From Dactylis glomerata (lineage: Eukaryota; Streptophyta; Magnoliopsida; Poales; Poaceae), in NCBI GenBank assembly GCA_007115705.1, contig QXEO01002091.1, positions 434,001 through 498,000 of the forward strand: a stretch of 64,000 nt of DNA, read 5' to 3'. Below the pieces are notes generated by a model. It saw only the letters and a program-made list of their open reading frames with translations, did not search any database and was not told the origin of the DNA. This document shows, in pieces, positions 1-12,745 of the stretch (its first letter is position 1; every line of letters starts with the position of its first letter). Position numbers and translations under genes: made by a program.

Positions 1-491
1 AGCGGAAGTATCCGGTTCCTTTGAGCGAACAAGCTATACCATATGAGAGAGACGGTCCTCTTGCACAGTCTAATCACCAGGTGTCGGCATCGTGGGCTGC
101 GTTCATCGCTATGCGTCAGGAGATTCGAGACTCGACTATGCATCAACTACTGCAGGATGATCTGGTGGAGCACATATGGAGGTTTCGAGGCAACACCAAC
201 TAGTTTCCATTTGATTTGTTTGAAAACTTGTCAATTTATTTGCTTGTTTTGTTAAACTGTATGAAATTCACCGAACTGTAATGTTTATTTGAGCCAAATG
301 TTGGCAAACTGTATGAAATTCGCCAAACTGGAACATCTATTTGTAAAAAAAAGCCAAAAACGCCGATTTCCGGGCGTCTTGCTGGGGTGCCGGCTGGAAG
401 TTCGGCGCTCCCCACGCCTAATTTTTGTCCAATCCGGCGCGATTTATCGCTGAATTTGGTCGTGGGGGGGCGCCAACGGCTGGAGATGCTC
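1..491 (+). mobile_element. PIF/Harbinger element, 3' end (enters from left edge)
   Basis: The window opens inside the transposase and ends at a terminus reading TGGAGATGCTC, the inverse of the GAGCATCTCCA type end seen in plant PIF/Harbinger elements, followed by TTA at 492-494, the usual target duplication. The stretch 204-491 between coding end and terminus has no ORF and is rich in short GC patches near the end. The 5' half lies outside the window, so the left TSD cannot be checked. Confidence 0.6.
3..203 (+). pseudogene. PIF/Harbinger transposase, C-terminal fragment
   Basis: The reading frame is open from base 3 to a TAG at 201-203, giving about 66 residues. The tail has the pattern RxEIRD..MHQLLQDDLVEHIW, which matches the last conserved block of plant Harbinger (DDE_Tnp_4) nucleases, just before their stop. 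The catalytic residues lie upstream, outside the window, so activity cannot be judged. The fragment at the right edge of the window (63081 onwards) ends with the same kind of block. Fragment status here only reflects the window edge. Confidence 0.6.
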
Positions 492-1054
492 TTACTGATG
501 CTTAGATGTTAGCCAAAGCACTATCTATGAAATCTAGCATGGACTGAAATACATTTGTGGATACAGCAACTTGCACAAACTTTACTGCAGTCTTCTCTCT
601 AAAAAAAATCTTACTGTGCGGATCTCTTGTGCATCTGGACCAGAGACCAAACTGAATATCCATGGTATGACCAGGGCTAAAAGCGTATTTTATGTCCTAG
701 TTTAACACCGTTACTACTTAAAATGAACTATATAAGGCAAAAAAATTGACCAAGTGTCAAATAAGGAAGAAAAAGTTTCGTATTAAATAGAGAACCACAT
801 TTTTAAGTAGTGTCAAATATCCTAACTCGAAGCACCTCGGAATCACATTGTGGGATGCATCGATGGTGCCCTTCCCATGCAGTCGATGTGATGATAATGG
901 ATCCGAGATGATCGTCAGATTATGATATTTAGATGAGTGGTTGTTTGGCATGCATACAGCCATGTGTGACACATCAAATGAGTAACATTCCTCGGTGGTG
1001 AAAGCAAAAGGTACTATTTTTTGCGAGACAGTTAGACATATTGTTATGAAGTAT
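492..1054. other. Unassigned spacer between Harbinger and CACTA elements
   Basis: About 560 bases without a convincing gene. It is AT-leaning with short ORFs only and no recognised repeat. The last three bases, TAT at 1052-1054, are the left target duplication of the CACTA element. This sequence was continuous with 28025-28286 before that insertion. Confidence 0.5.
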
Positions 1055-1300
1055 CACTAGTGGAAAACGGGCCTTTGGCCTGGTCCCTTTAGTCCTGGCC
1101 GCAATCTGGGTCGGGACTAAAGGCCCGGCCACGTCGCCCCAAAATCGCCTAGCCGCCCGGGAGGCTTTGGTCCCGGCCCGTAATGAGCCTTTAGTCCCGG
1201 TTTGAGACACAAACCGGGACTAAAGGGCTATGCGCTGAGCGGCCCGCATGTGCGCCCCCTTTAGTCCCGGTTTGTGTCTCAAACCGGGACTAAAGGCCTC
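1055..1300. repeat. CACTA 5' subterminal repeat region
   Basis: Repeated short motifs ggtcccggt / aaccgggactaaagg occur in direct and inverted orientation. The hairpin near 1260-1296 pairs TTTAGTCCCGGTTTG with CAAACCGGGACTAAA-type sequence. In En/Spm such subterminal motifs bind the element-encoded TNPA protein. That role here is inference from the family. Confidence 0.8.
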
Positions 1301-1304
1301 TGCC

Positions 1305-1312
1305 TATATATA
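1305..1312 (+). promoter_or_regulatory. Putative TATA box of the TNP2 transposase gene
   Basis: TATATATA lies directly after the last subterminal palindrome (ends ~1296) and about 290 bases before the first transposase ATG (1602). A pyrimidine-rich leader follows. This is the usual layout of a CACTA promoter. It is a prediction from position and sequence only. Confidence 0.5.
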
Positions 1313-4273
1313 TGGCAGCAGCCCCTCTCCCCTCTTCCTTGTATTTTTCTAGGATGAAGGAGTGTGGGTGTGTGCTAGTTCTCCATTTCATTGCTATGCA
1401 CTAGAGGTGTTTGTTGAAATGTGTGTTAGAGCGATGCCGCTTCAGTTCACCGAACACAACTACGATATGAGGTGCCCGAGCCACGCTTAAGCCTCTTCCT
1501 CTTTATTTCCACTTATTCTAAAAGGTTAGCAACTATATTTCCTTGTTTAGACCATGCGGTACTAATTTTTAGGATCGTGATTGTGTTTGATATACTGTCG
1601 TATGACGCAGATGAGCCATCCATGGATGTACGGTGATCGACGCACAGCTGCTTACAGAGAAGGCGTGCATTCTTTTCGAGATACGGCCGATGCGAACAAG
1701 CATGGTGGTGGCCATATGTTTTGTCCATGTGTTGAATGTCGGAATGAGAATGATTACACTTTCTCAAGAGTCATTCAGAGCCACCTGCTTCGGTCCGGTT
1801 TTATGTCGGGCTATAATGTTTGGACCAAGCACGGAGAAAGAGGGGTTATGATGGAAGACGACGAAGAAGAAGAAGAGAACGATGATGACAACTACCGATC
1901 TATGTTCCCTGAGTATGCTGATACCGCAATGGAAGACAATGAAGAAGAAGATTAGGGTGAAGAACGGGAACCAGATGAGCCCGCTGATGATCTTGGCTGG
2001 GTCATTTCTGATGCACGGCGAGGCTGCGACACAGAAAAGGAGAGGTTGCAGTTCGAGCAGATGTTACAGGACCACAACAAATTGTTGTACCCAACTTGTG
2101 AAGATGGCCAGAAGAAGCTGGGTAGCACACTGGAATTGCTGAAGTGGAAGGCAGAGACCGGTGTGACTGACTCGTCATTCGAAAAGTTGCTGGTACTGAT
2201 GAAGAAGATGCTTCCAAGAAAGAACGAATTGCCCGCCAGCACGTACGAAGCAAAGAAGCTTGTCTGCCCTCTAGGATTAGACATGCAGAAGATACATGCA
2301 TGCCCTAATGACTGCATCCTCTACCGCGGTGAGAAGTACGAGAATATGGATAAATACCCGGTATGCACTGCATTGCGGTATAAGATCACAAAAAGATGAC
2401 CCTGGTGATATTGAGGGCGAGCCACCCAGGAAGAGGGTTCGTGCCAAGGTGATGTGGTATGCTCCTATAATACCACGGTTGAAATGTCTGTTCAGAAATA
2501 AAGATCATGCGAAGTTGTTGCGATGGCACATGGAAGATCGTATGAAAGACGACAAGTTGAGGCACCCCGCTGATGGTCGGCAGTGGATAAAAATAGAGAG
2601 AGTTCCCAAGATTTGCAGGTGACGCAAGGAACTTATGGTTTGGTCTAAGTACAGATGGCATGAATCCTTTTGGGGAGCAGAGTTGCAGTCACAGCACCTG
2701 GCCTGTTACTCTATGTATCTATAACCTTCCTCCTTGGTTGTGCATGATGCGGAAGTTCATTATGATACCAGTGCTTATCCAAGGTCCAAAGCAACCCGGC
2801 AACGACATTGATGTGTACCTAAGGCCATTAGTTGATGAACTTTTACAGCTGTGGGCCAAACCAGGTGTACGTGTGTGGGACGAGCACAAACAAGAGGAAT
2901 TTGACCTTCGAGCGTTGCTTTTCGTAACCATCAATGATTGGCCTGCTCTTAGTGACATTTCAGGACAGTCAAACAAGGGATACAATGCATGCATGCACTA
3001 TTTGGATTAGACAGAAAGTATATATCTAGACAAATGTAGGAAGAATGTGTACCCGTATAATCGTTGTTTTCTTCCGCCCAAGCATCCCTTAAAGAAAAAA
3101 GGCAAGCATTTCAATGGCAATGCAGAACCCCGGGGGAAGCCTGTCACCCGTACTGGTGCTGAAGTATTTGATATGGTCAAAGATTTAAAAGTAATCTTTG
3201 GAAAGGGTCCTGGCAGCCAACCTGTTCCTAACAGCCCTGATAAGCGTGCACCCATGTGGAAGAAGAAATCTATATTTTGGGAGCTACCCTATTGGGAAGT
3301 CCATGAGGTCCGCTCCGCAATCGACGTGATGCACCTGACGAAGAATCTCTGCGTGAATATTCTAGGCTTCCTGGGCTTGTATGGGAAGTCAAAAGATACA
3401 CCGGAAGCACGGGAGGACCAGGAAAGTCATAAAGGAAGAGATGGCATGCATCCAGGGCAGTTTCAAGGGCGTGCCAGCTACGCTCTTACCAAGGAAGAGA
3501 AGGAAATCTTCTTTGAAGTCCTTTTCAGTATCAAGGTCCCGACTGGCTTCTCGTCGAATATAAAGGGAATCGTAAATATGAAAGACAAAAAATTCCAAAA
3601 CCTAAAGTCTCATGACTACCACGTGCTTATGACGCAATTACTTCCGGTTGCATTGAGGGGAATTCTACCGGAAAATGTTCGCCTGGCAATTGTGAAGGTA
3701 TGTGCATTCCTCAATGCAATTTCTCAGAAGGTAATCGATCGAGAAAGTCTATCAGGGTTACAGATTGATGTGGTCCAATGTCTGGTCAGCTTTGAGTTGT
3801 TGTTCCCGCCATCCTTCTTCAATATAATGACACACCTCCTAGTTCACCAAGTCGAAGAGATTAGAATTCTCGGTCCTGTGTTTCTACACAATATGTTCCC
3901 CTTCGAGAGGTTCATGGGAGTCTTATTGAAATATGTTCGTAACCGTGCTAGGCCAGAAGGAAGCATCTCCAAGGGCTATGGAACAGAGGAGGTCATTGAG
4001 TTTTGTGTGGACTTTCTTCCTGACCTTAAGCCGATTGGTGTTCCTGAATCTCGGTATGAGAGTAGGCTGACAGGAAAAGGCACACTAGGAAGGAAAGCAA
4101 AAGTATGTATGGACGGGCATTCTTTCTCTCAAGCACACTACACAGTTCTACACAATTCCACCGTGGTGGCTCCGTATATCGTGAGACACAAGAATATTCT
4201 ATGCTCCAAAAACCCGGGGAAGGCTGACTCTTGGATTGAAGGGGAATATGAGAAGACTTTCGGCAGTTGGTTG

Positions 4274-5920
4274 TGCTACCGGTTGATGGCGCCAGAAAAT
4301 AAGCTGATGGCGTGTGGTTGACGTGGGAGGAGACGGTCCTTGTGCGTGGTGAATAACCAGCCTGTTGGGAACCCCAAGAGGAAGGTATGATGAGTATAGC
4401 AGCTAGTTTTCCCTCAGTTAAGAAACCAAGGTTTAATATCGATCAGGAGAGGAAAGACAATGACGACTGAAGGTGATGCGGAACCTGCACACACACAAAC
4501 AAATACTTTGTTCCCAACTTGCGATGAGGTTGTCAATCTCACCGGTTTGCTTGAAACAAAGGTTATGAGTGTATCGAGTGGAAAACAATATAGTATGCGA
4601 GTAAAGTAAACAGTACGAGTAAAGTAAACAGTGCGAGTAAAGTAAACAGGTGATAGCAATATGATGTAAATAGGACCGGGGTCCACAGTTCACTAGTGGT
4701 GTCTCTCCATAAAATAAAATAACACATGCTGGGTAAACAAATTACAGTTGGGCAATTGATAGAATAAAGATAACGTGATATGTCAAGAAGATCACTATGA
4801 GATTTACTCTGGGCATTACAACAAAATATATAGACCGCCATCCAACTGCATCTATGACTAATAATCCACTCCTGGGAATATCAATCCGAACACCCTAGAA
4901 GTATTAAGTTGCGAACAACAGATAATTGCATTAAGCAAAGTGTGTAATGTAAACAAAGCATATGCCCTTGAGCATATGAATGTTGTTTTCTCCCTAGTAG
5001 CAACAGCACATCTACCACCTTAAAGGTTTCTGTCACTCCCCCAGGTGAAATAGAGGCATGAACCCACTATCGAGCATAAATACCCCCTCTTGGAGTCACT
5101 AGCAACTACTCGGCCAAGATAGCTACTAACAACGGAGAGCATGCAGGATCATAAACAACATAGAGATAACAAAAGATAATATTCAGTACAGCAACTTAAT
5201 CATAAACACCAATATTCATCGGATCCCAACAAACCAAACATGTAGAATTACATAACGGTGATCTCAATCATGTATGGCAGCTCATGAGATCTAAACATGA
5301 AGCACATGGCGGAGAACACAACCATCTAGCTACTGCTATGGACCCATAGTCCAAGGTAGACTACTCACTCATCGCTCCGGAGGCAAGCATGGCGATGAAG
5401 AAGACCTCCGGTGGCGATTCCCCTCTCCGGCAGGGTGCCGGGAAGAGCTTCTGGACCCTCCCGATCTTCGGGTCGACGGCGGCGGCGGATCGCGATGTGT
5501 TCTGGAAAACTGATCAGGTACTTAGGTTTTTTCCGTCGGGGGTCTTTATAGGCGAATGGGCGATGTCAGAGGGGGAGCCAGGCTCCCTCACGCGGGCCCC
5601 GCGCGGCCAGGGGGCTGGCCGTGCCGCCCCTGCATGTGGGGCCCTGGTGGCCCCCCTCCGACTCTCATTCGGATCTCTGGAAGCTTCCGGGTAAAATAAG
5701 ATTTCAGGAACTTGTTTCGTCCAATTCCGAGAATATTTCCTGTGTATCACTCTAAAACACAAAAACAGCAGAAAACAGGAAACTGGCACTGTGGCAACTC
5801 GTTAATAGGTTAGTTCCGGAAAATGCATAAAAGTGTCACTAAGTGTAACGAAACAATAGGCAAATGGTGTAAAAACAAGCATGGAGCATCAAAAATTATA
5901 GATACGTTTGAGACGTATCA
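4274..5920 (-). repeat. Element 1, 3' LTR
   Basis: 1,647 bp, TG...CA bounded when read on either strand. It matches 11116-12745 along its length. It carries three tandem copies of an 18-bp unit containing GAGTAAAGTAAACAG near 4600-4650, against two in the other LTR, which explains nearly all of the 17-bp length difference. A TATAAAGA-type box on the minus strand lies near 5548. Confidence 0.9.
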
Positions 5921-8798
5921 AGCATCCCCAAGCTTAACTTCTGCTCGTCCTCGAGTAGGTAAGTGATAACAAAAGAATAATTTTTGAGGTGACATGCACC
6001 TACACAATCTTGATCATATATGTAAGCATTGTGAGCTGGGATCATAAGAACTTAAAACATGGGCATGAAGATATAATCTTGACAATAAGAACCTAGCAAC
6101 CATGTTGTAAACATGCAGATGAACACAAACAAAAGATCATGAAAATGAAACAATGAAAGTCAAACGTGTGTTCACATCATAAGGAAAAACATACAAAAGG
6201 TTTTCAGCTTGTCCTTCAAAGAGAGCAAAACATAAATGCATAGGACACCTTCAAGTTTAAGAGAGCGACTAGATACAAATAATTTGAGAACAAGTGAAAC
6301 CAACAATATGAATCAATCAATGAAAACTTTGGGACAATGCACATTATACTAAGAATGACAACTATGCTCTCTTAATGGTGCATAAAGGTAGAAGGTGGCA
6401 ACTCAACATAAAAGTAAAAGAAAGGCCCTTCGCAGAGGGAAGCAGTGATTGCAAGTTTTATAACCTTCAAAAATTATGGTACTTACCGGCTTTGAGCTCT
6501 CATTGCCCCCATCATAAGCATCTTGAATGGTTAAAGTTAATGCGAGAACAATTATGATGCATATGCTTGACAAATCATAAGTTGAAAACCTCGTGCCCCG
6601 TGAATACGAGTACCCAAACCTCATGCTACTTTACTTAGAGTCCCAAGCAAGGCTCTTGTCATTGTAAGTATATGCATATCATTGAGAACCGCCAATGGGG
6701 TACCTCCGAGCCCGATGACATGGAACAAGCCCACACCAAAATGACAGGACAAGCAGACAATGAACACCTCGACATCTCTTTTATTTGCCTTTTGTTTAGC
6801 TTTTTATTGTGAGATGCGTCGTCGAATGTTCACCATGGGTATGCTGCAAATTTCCACCATGAATTATGCATGGCTTAGATTGGCGGCCCGGCGTTTCCCT
6901 AACACATATACAAACTCCATGATCCCTACAAGATTCCCAATTCATTTCACACCGCGGGCATCCATAAACAAAAGATCACGATATCAACTCAATTAAGATG
7001 TGCAATGTTGAAAGCTTGCCCATGACAGCATGGCTGGGCTAGAATCCAACTTACAACTTGCAAGCATAACAACTCAACATAAGAGACCACAATGTCAAAT
7101 TTTTAAGAACAGGAAAAAGTAAAGTGTGCCTTCCGGTTCGTGAGAGCTTTACTGACCGAATTTCGCATAACACTGGTAAGAGTTTAATTTGAAGAGAAAA
7201 TAAAAGCAAGTCAAATTTACTTGGAATAGCAAATTGCTAGTAGGTATGTATGGTGGACACTTTGGAAAACTTTGGCTTTTAGGAGTTGGATGCACGAGTA
7301 GAGCTCATACTCAGTACAAGGCGAGGGCTAGCAAAAGACTGGGAGCAACCAACTAAGAGAGCAATAATGGTCATAATCATGCAAAGCGACAAAGCGACAT
7401 TAAAAAGAAGCATAAGATGGCATCAAAAGTCAAAAACTAAATGATCATGAAGGCTATTGGCGACTTTGTAAGAGTCTAACATGTGTGAGCATGCGCCAAG
7501 TCAACCCAAATAAAGCATCAAGGAGAAAACCAAAATAATGCTTCCATACAATAAAAACAACGCCTGATTTTTCAAAGGCTCATTAAGCAATCTCAGTTAT
7601 TTGAGACAAGTCATGCTACAGCAAAACCACTAAGCATACTATCAAAAAGACATCAAGCATGACATGAAAAAGCCTAAGCCGCAGTCTACACAAGCTTCTT
7701 CTTGTACCACTATTTTGCACAAAGCTTTTTCTCTTTTCCAACACCATTTGAAATTTTTAAAGACACCTCTTTTGATGAAAACCAATAAAGATCAGAGGCA
7801 AAAATACACCTTGATGAAAAGACATGACAAGGTCTGAACGCAAATCAAGGCGAAAACGAAAACCAAAAGCAGTAGCAGAAAAAGAAGAACGCTCGATAAA
7901 CGATAAGAGTGAAAACTAGAGCGTTCTTGGCAAATGAAAACGAGTACATCTCCTCCAAAGAAAATTTGTTGGGGTCCAACCATTTATTGCAGCAAACAAA
8001 CAAACTAAACTAACTAAGAAAACTAAAACAACTGACACTCCAAGAAAAACACATAGTGCATAAAGCAATAAAAATATAGTGTTTTGAAAGGTGACCTGAT
8101 TTTTGCCGATGAAGAAGGGGTGCCTCGGGGGCATCCCCAAGCTTTGACGCTTGTACTTCTTGGATATTTCTTGGGGTGATGCATGGGCATCCCCAAGCTT
8201 GAGCTTTTGTCCATTCTTCAACTCATCTCATCATTCTCCAATCCCTACACTTGAAAACTTCCTTCATACAAAACTAAACACAATTTTATTAGCAACATTA
8301 GTGCAAGCATAACATATAATCAATCCTCTATTTGCTTCAGGTTTCAACTGAAAACCACCACATATATAGCAAATACTACTGTAGCAACCTCCCCAAAAGT
8401 TCCGTGATCAAAAGAACTCAAAAGAAAGCGATAAAGTGGCAAACACAAATATTGGCAGAAATCTATCAAAACTGAACAGCTGACAAAGGTCGAATTTTTG
8501 AGGGATTTTCTATTGCTCAAATCAAAAAGTGTTCAACTAACAAAAGTTTGGATATAACCTGGGGCATATGCACAAGAAATCGCAGGTCCAAAAGATAAAC
8601 AGAGAAGTTTCACGAATTTTTACGGTGCAGCACCAAAAACAGTTTCAGGACAGCAACATCCCCAAATCTTTACCTCACTCAAATTAGAGGCTTCTCTTGG
8701 CACAAAAACGAAATAAACAAGATAAGGAGCAGTCATTACAGTAGTAATGACTTCCAAGACTCAAATAAAAGAAAAAGAGCTGAAAAGAAAACATTGGG
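5921..8798 (-). other. Element 1, non-coding 3' module after gag
   Basis: About 2.9 kb with no retroviral enzyme ORF. In reverse complement it is closely similar to 22300-25231 (element 2) and, except for one replaced block, to 31200-33761 (element 3). Short ORFs in it (for example 6403-6624 minus, 7916-8221 minus, 6760-6996 plus) recur in element 2, but this only shows that the copies are young. Two internal copies of AAGCTTGGGGATGC (8187-8200 and 8131-8144, minus) resemble the polypurine tract at 5922-5935. Confidence 0.7.
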
Positions 8799-10919
8799 TT
8801 ATCTCCCAAGAGTGCTTTTCTTTAACGCCTTTGAGCTAGGCGCAGAAAATTGCGAATCAAGTAATATCGAGTGATGAAGCATCAATCTCATAATTTGCTC
8901 TAAGAATAGAGTCAAAAAGCAATTTCTTCCTTTCCTAGGGAAGTGTTCCATACCTTTCTTTAGTGGGAATTGATACTTGATAGTGCCTTCCCTCATATCA
9001 ATGATAGCACCTACAGTTCGAAGAAAGGGTCTTCCCAAAATAATAGGACATGAAGCATGGCATTCAACGTCCATAACAAGAAAATCAACGGGAACAAGGT
9101 TATTGTTAACCACAATAAGAACATCATTAATTCTTCCCAAAGGTTTCTTCTTAGCAACATCAGCAATAGGAACATCAAAATAACATTTTTCAAGCGGTGG
9201 TAAATCAAGCATGTCATAAATCTTTCTAGGCATGATAGAAATACTAGCACCTAGATCACATAAAGCATGGAAATCAAAACCATTAACATGCATATCAATG
9301 ATGGGTTCCCAACCATCTTCTAACTTCTTGGGAACAGAAGCTTTTTGCTTCAACTTTTCATCCCTAATTTTTATAAGAGCATTGGTAATATGCTTAGTAA
9401 AAGCAATATTTAAAGAACTAGCATTGGGAGTCAAAGCAAGCTTTTGCAAGAACAAAATAACTTCAGATATATTGCAGCCATCAACATAAAAATCATTAAA
9501 ATAAATAGAGCTATCATCTCCCACACTCTGAAAAATTTCAGCACTCTTTTGAGAAAAAGTTTTGGCAGTTTTAGGCTTTTTAACACAAGGAGTGGGAGTT
9601 TTCTCTACACCAATCAAAGTAAGAGGATTGCTAGCAGTAGGAGCAACATCATTAGAGGAAGTAATAGTACATACCTTCATCTCTCTAGCCATCTCATCTT
9701 CTCTTTCCCACCTGGCATGCAATCCCGCTAACAATCTAATATTTTCATCAATTCCAACTTGAATAGCATTAGCGGCAGCAAAAACATTGTTCTCTTTCAC
9801 ATCATCAGGAAACACTTTTAATTTCAGAAGTTCAACATCATGAGCAAGGCTATCAACTTTAGAAGCAAGAATATCAATTTTGCCTAACTTTTCCTCAACA
9901 GACTTGTTAAAAGCAGTTTGCTTACCGATGAAGTCCTTGAGCATTACCTCAAGCTCGGAGGGCGCGGCCCTAGTGTTGTTGTAGGAATTACCATAAGAGT
10001 TACCATAACCATTACCATTGGTAGAAGGATACGGCCTATAATTGTTACTAGCAAAATTGTTTCTATAAGCATTGTTGTTAAAATTATTGTTTCTAATGAA
10101 ATTCACATCAACATGCTCTTCTTGGGCAACCAGAGAGGCCAAAGGAACATTATTACGATCAACATGAGTCCTATCATTAGCAAGCATAGCCATAATGGTA
10201 TCAATCTTATCACTTAAGGAAGAGGTTTCCTCAACAGAATTTACCTTCTTACCTTGTGGAGCTCTCTCGGTGTGCCATTTGGAATAATTTACCATCATGT
10301 TGTCGAGTAGCTTTGATGCGGCGCCCAAGGTAAGGGACATAAAAGTGCCTCCAGCAGCTGAATCAAGTAGGTTCCTTGAAGAAAAATTCAGTCCTGCATA
10401 AAAAGTTTGGATAATCATCCAAGTAGTCAGTCCATGAGTGGGGCAATTCTTTATCATAGATTTCATTCTTTCCCAAGCTTGAGCAACATGTTCATTATCA
10501 AACTGAGTAAACTTCATAATATTGCTACGCAAGGATATAATCTTAGCAGGAGGATAGTATCTACCAATAAAAGCATCCTTACACTTAGCCCATGAATCAA
10601 TACTATTCTTAGTCAAAGATAGCAACCAATCTTTAGCTTTTCCTCTCAAAGAAAAAGGAAACAACTTGAGCTTAATAATATCACTATCAACATCCTTATA
10701 TTTCTGCATCTCACATAGCTCAACAAAACCGTTGAGATGAGCTGCAGCATCTTCAGTACTAGCACCAGAAAATTGCTCTTTCATAACAAGGTTCAATAAA
10801 GCAGGCTTAATCTCATAAAAGTTTGCAGCAGGAATAGGTGGTGCAATAGGAGTGCAGATAAAATCACTATTGTTCGTGCTAGTAAAGTCACACAACTTGG
10901 TGTTTTCAGGATTGGCCAT
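8799..10919 (-). CDS. Gag-protease polyprotein of element 1
   Basis: The start chosen is the ATG at 10919-10917 (MANPENTK), because the family's Gag begins near there; a longer open frame reaches back to 10952. It gives about 706 residues. Residues ~90-230 form a Retrotrans_gag domain (LFPFSLRGKAKDWL, QAWERMKSMIKNCP, IQTFYAGL). There is no CCHC zinc knuckle. In its place is an Asn/Tyr/Gly-rich tract (NNNFNNNAYRNN) and then a short predicted coiled coil. The C-terminal part is a retropepsin-like fold with CDLGASISIMP in place of the usual D-S/T-G, followed by ILGRPFL. The DLGAS form is typical of Athila-type elements. There is no frameshift or stop. The last codons lie in sequence shared with elements 2 and 3. 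The product would form the particle and mature it. Confidence 0.85.
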   Translation of the reverse strand: MANPENTKLCDFTSTNNSDFICTPIAPPIPAANFYEIKPALLNLVMKEQFSGASTEDAAAHLNGFVELCEMQKYKDVDSDIIKLKLFPFSLRGKAKDWLLSLTKNSIDSWAKCKDAFIGRYYPPAKIISLRSNIMKFTQFDNEHVAQAWERMKSMIKNCPTHGLTTWMIIQTFYAGLNFSSRNLLDSAAGGTFMSLTLGAASKLLDNMMVNYSKWHTERAPQGKKVNSVEETSSLSDKIDTIMAMLANDRTHVDRNNVPLASLVAQEEHVDVNFIRNNNFNNNAYRNNFASNNYRPYPSTNGNGYGNSYGNSYNNTRAAPSELEVMLKDFIGKQTAFNKSVEEKLGKIDILASKVDSLAHDVELLKLKVFPDDVKENNVFAAANAIQVGIDENIRLLAGLHARWEREDEMAREMKVCTITSSNDVAPTASNPLTLIGVEKTPTPCVKKPKTAKTFSQKSAEIFQSVGDDSSIYFNDFYVDGCNISEVILFLQKLALTPNASSLNIAFTKHITNALIKIRDEKLKQKASVPKKLEDGWEPIIDMHVNGFDFHALCDLGASISIMPRKIYDMLDLPPLEKCYFDVPIADVAKKKPLGRINDVLIVVNNNLVPVDFLVMDVECHASCPIILGRPFLRTVGAIIDMREGTIKYQFPLKKGMEHFPRKGRNCFLTLFLEQIMRLMLHHSILLDSQFSAPSSKALKKSTLGR

Positions 10920-11087
10920 TTCAGCAAAACGAAAGTAAACAAGTAAAAACAACTACCAAGGATTCTATTTTTTTTTTGGGTTTTTGATATAAAGCAATGC
11001 AAGTAAAATAAAATAAAGTAAAGCAAAACAATAACAAAGTAAAGAATGTGTGTGCGAAAAACTCCCCTCGCAGAAGTCTTCTCTTCC

Positions 11088-11105
11088 TCCCCGGCAATGG
11101 CGCCA
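11088..11105 (-). promoter_or_regulatory. Element 1 primer-binding site (tRNA-Asp type)
   Basis: On the minus strand this reads TGGCGCCATTGCCGGGGA, complementary with one mismatch to the 3' end of plant tRNA-Asp(GUC) (GGCAACGGCGCCA). It lies ten bases inside the 5' LTR. A second partial copy (TGGCGCCA) occurs inside the LTR end itself. Confidence 0.8.
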
Positions 11106-11115
11106 GAAAAGAAGC

Positions 11116-12745
11116 TGCTACCGGTTGATGGCGCCAGAAAATAAGCTGATGGCGTGTGGTTGACGTGGGAGCAGACGGTCCTTGTGCGTGGTGAATAACC
11201 AGCCCGTTAGGAACCCCAAGAGGAAGGTATGATGAGTATAGCAGCTAGTTTTCCCTCAGTTAAGAGACCAAGGTTTCATATCGATCAGGAGAGGAAAGAC
11301 AATGACGACTGAAGGTGATGCGGAACCTGCACACACACAAACAAATACTTTGTTCCCAACTTACGATGAGGTTGTCAATCTCACCGGTTTGCTTGAAACA
11401 AAGGTTATGAGTGTATCTAGTGGAAAACAATATAGTATGCGAGTAAAGTAAACAGTGCGAGTAAAGTAAACAGGTGATAGCAATATGATGTAAATAGGAC
11501 CGGGGTCCACAGTTCACTAGTGGTGTCTCTCCATAAAATAAAATAACACATGCTGGGTAAACAAATTACAGTTGGGCAATTGATAGAATAAAGATAACAT
11601 GATATGTCAAGAAGATCACTATGAGATTTACTCTGGGCATTACAATAAAATACATAGACCGCCATCCAACTGCATCTATGACTAATAATCCACTCCCGGG
11701 GATATCAATCCGAACACCCTAGAAGTATTAAGTTGCGAACAACAGATAATTGCATTAAGCAAAGTGTGTAATGTAAACAAAGCATATGCCCTTGAGCATA
11801 TGAATGTTGTTTTCTCCCTAGTAGCAACAGCACATCTACCACCTTAGAGGTTTCTGTCACTCCCCCAGGTGAAATAGAGGCATGAACCCACTATCGAGCA
11901 TAAATACCCCCTCTTGGAGTCACTAGCAACTACTCGGCCAAGATAGCTACTAACAACGGAGAGCATGCAAGATCATAAACAACATAGAGATAACAAAAGA
12001 TAATATTCAGTATAGCAACTTAATCATAAACACCAATATTCATCGGATCCCAACAAACCAAACATGTAGAATTATACAACGGTGATCTCAATCATGTATG
12101 GCAGCTCATGAGATCTAAACATGAAGCACATGGTGGAGAAGACAACCATCTAGCTACTGCTATGGACCCATAGTCCAAGGTATACTACTCACTCATCGCT
12201 CCAGAGGCAAGCATGGTGATGAAGAAGACCTCCGGTGGCAATTCCCCTCTCCGGCAGGGTGCCGGGTAGAGCTTCTGGACCCTCCCGATCTTCGGGTCGA
12301 CGGCGGCGGCGGATCGCGATGTGTTCTGGAAAACTGATCAGGTACTTAGGTTTTTTCCGTCGGGGGGTCTTTATAGGCGAAGGGGCGATGTCAGAGGGGG
12401 AGCCAGGCTCCCTCACGCGGGCCCCGCGCGGCCAGGGGGCTGGCCGCGCCGCCCCTGCGTGTGGGGCCCTGGTGGCCCCGCTCCAACTCTCCTTCGGATC
12501 TCTGGAAGCTTCCGGGTAAAATAAGACTTCAGAAACTTGTTTCGTCCAATTCCGAGAATATTTCCTGTGTATCACTCTGAAACACAAAAACAGCAGAAAA
12601 TAGGAAACTGGCACTGTGGCAACTCGTTAATAGGTTAGTTCCGGAAAATGCATAAAAGTGTCACTAAGTGTAACGAAACAATAGGCAAATGGTGTAAAAA
12701 CAAGCATGGAGCATCAAAAATTATAGATACGTTTGAGACGTATCA
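11116..12745 (-). repeat. Element 1, 5' LTR
   Basis: 1,630 bp, partner of 4274-5920. The right border falls at TATCA immediately before the GGTTG duplication. It contains the presumed promoter of the element. Confidence 0.9.

Larger units (their letters stand above)
4274..12745 (-). mobile_element. Athila-like Gypsy LTR retrotransposon with gag-protease only (element 1)
   Basis: The element is inserted in reverse in the transposase gene. It has two LTRs (4274-5920 and 11116-12745) and a 5-bp target duplication, GGTTG at 4269-4273 and 12746-12750. On its own strand the LTR starts TGATACGTCTCAAACG and ends GGTAGCA. A primer-binding site matching tRNA-Asp lies next to the 5' LTR, and a purine-rich AAGCTTGGGGATGC motif lies next to the 3' LTR. 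One ORF, gag plus retropepsin, is intact. No reverse transcriptase or integrase was found in the ~2.9 kb after it, so the element needs enzymes from elsewhere. The two LTRs differ by scattered substitutions and one 18-bp repeat unit. Confidence 0.9.

Noticed and set aside
6760..6996. Antisense 78-aa ORF conserved in element 2 (24155-24391)
   Set aside because: The two elements are nearly identical here, so conservation only reflects young age; no domain or promoter seen.
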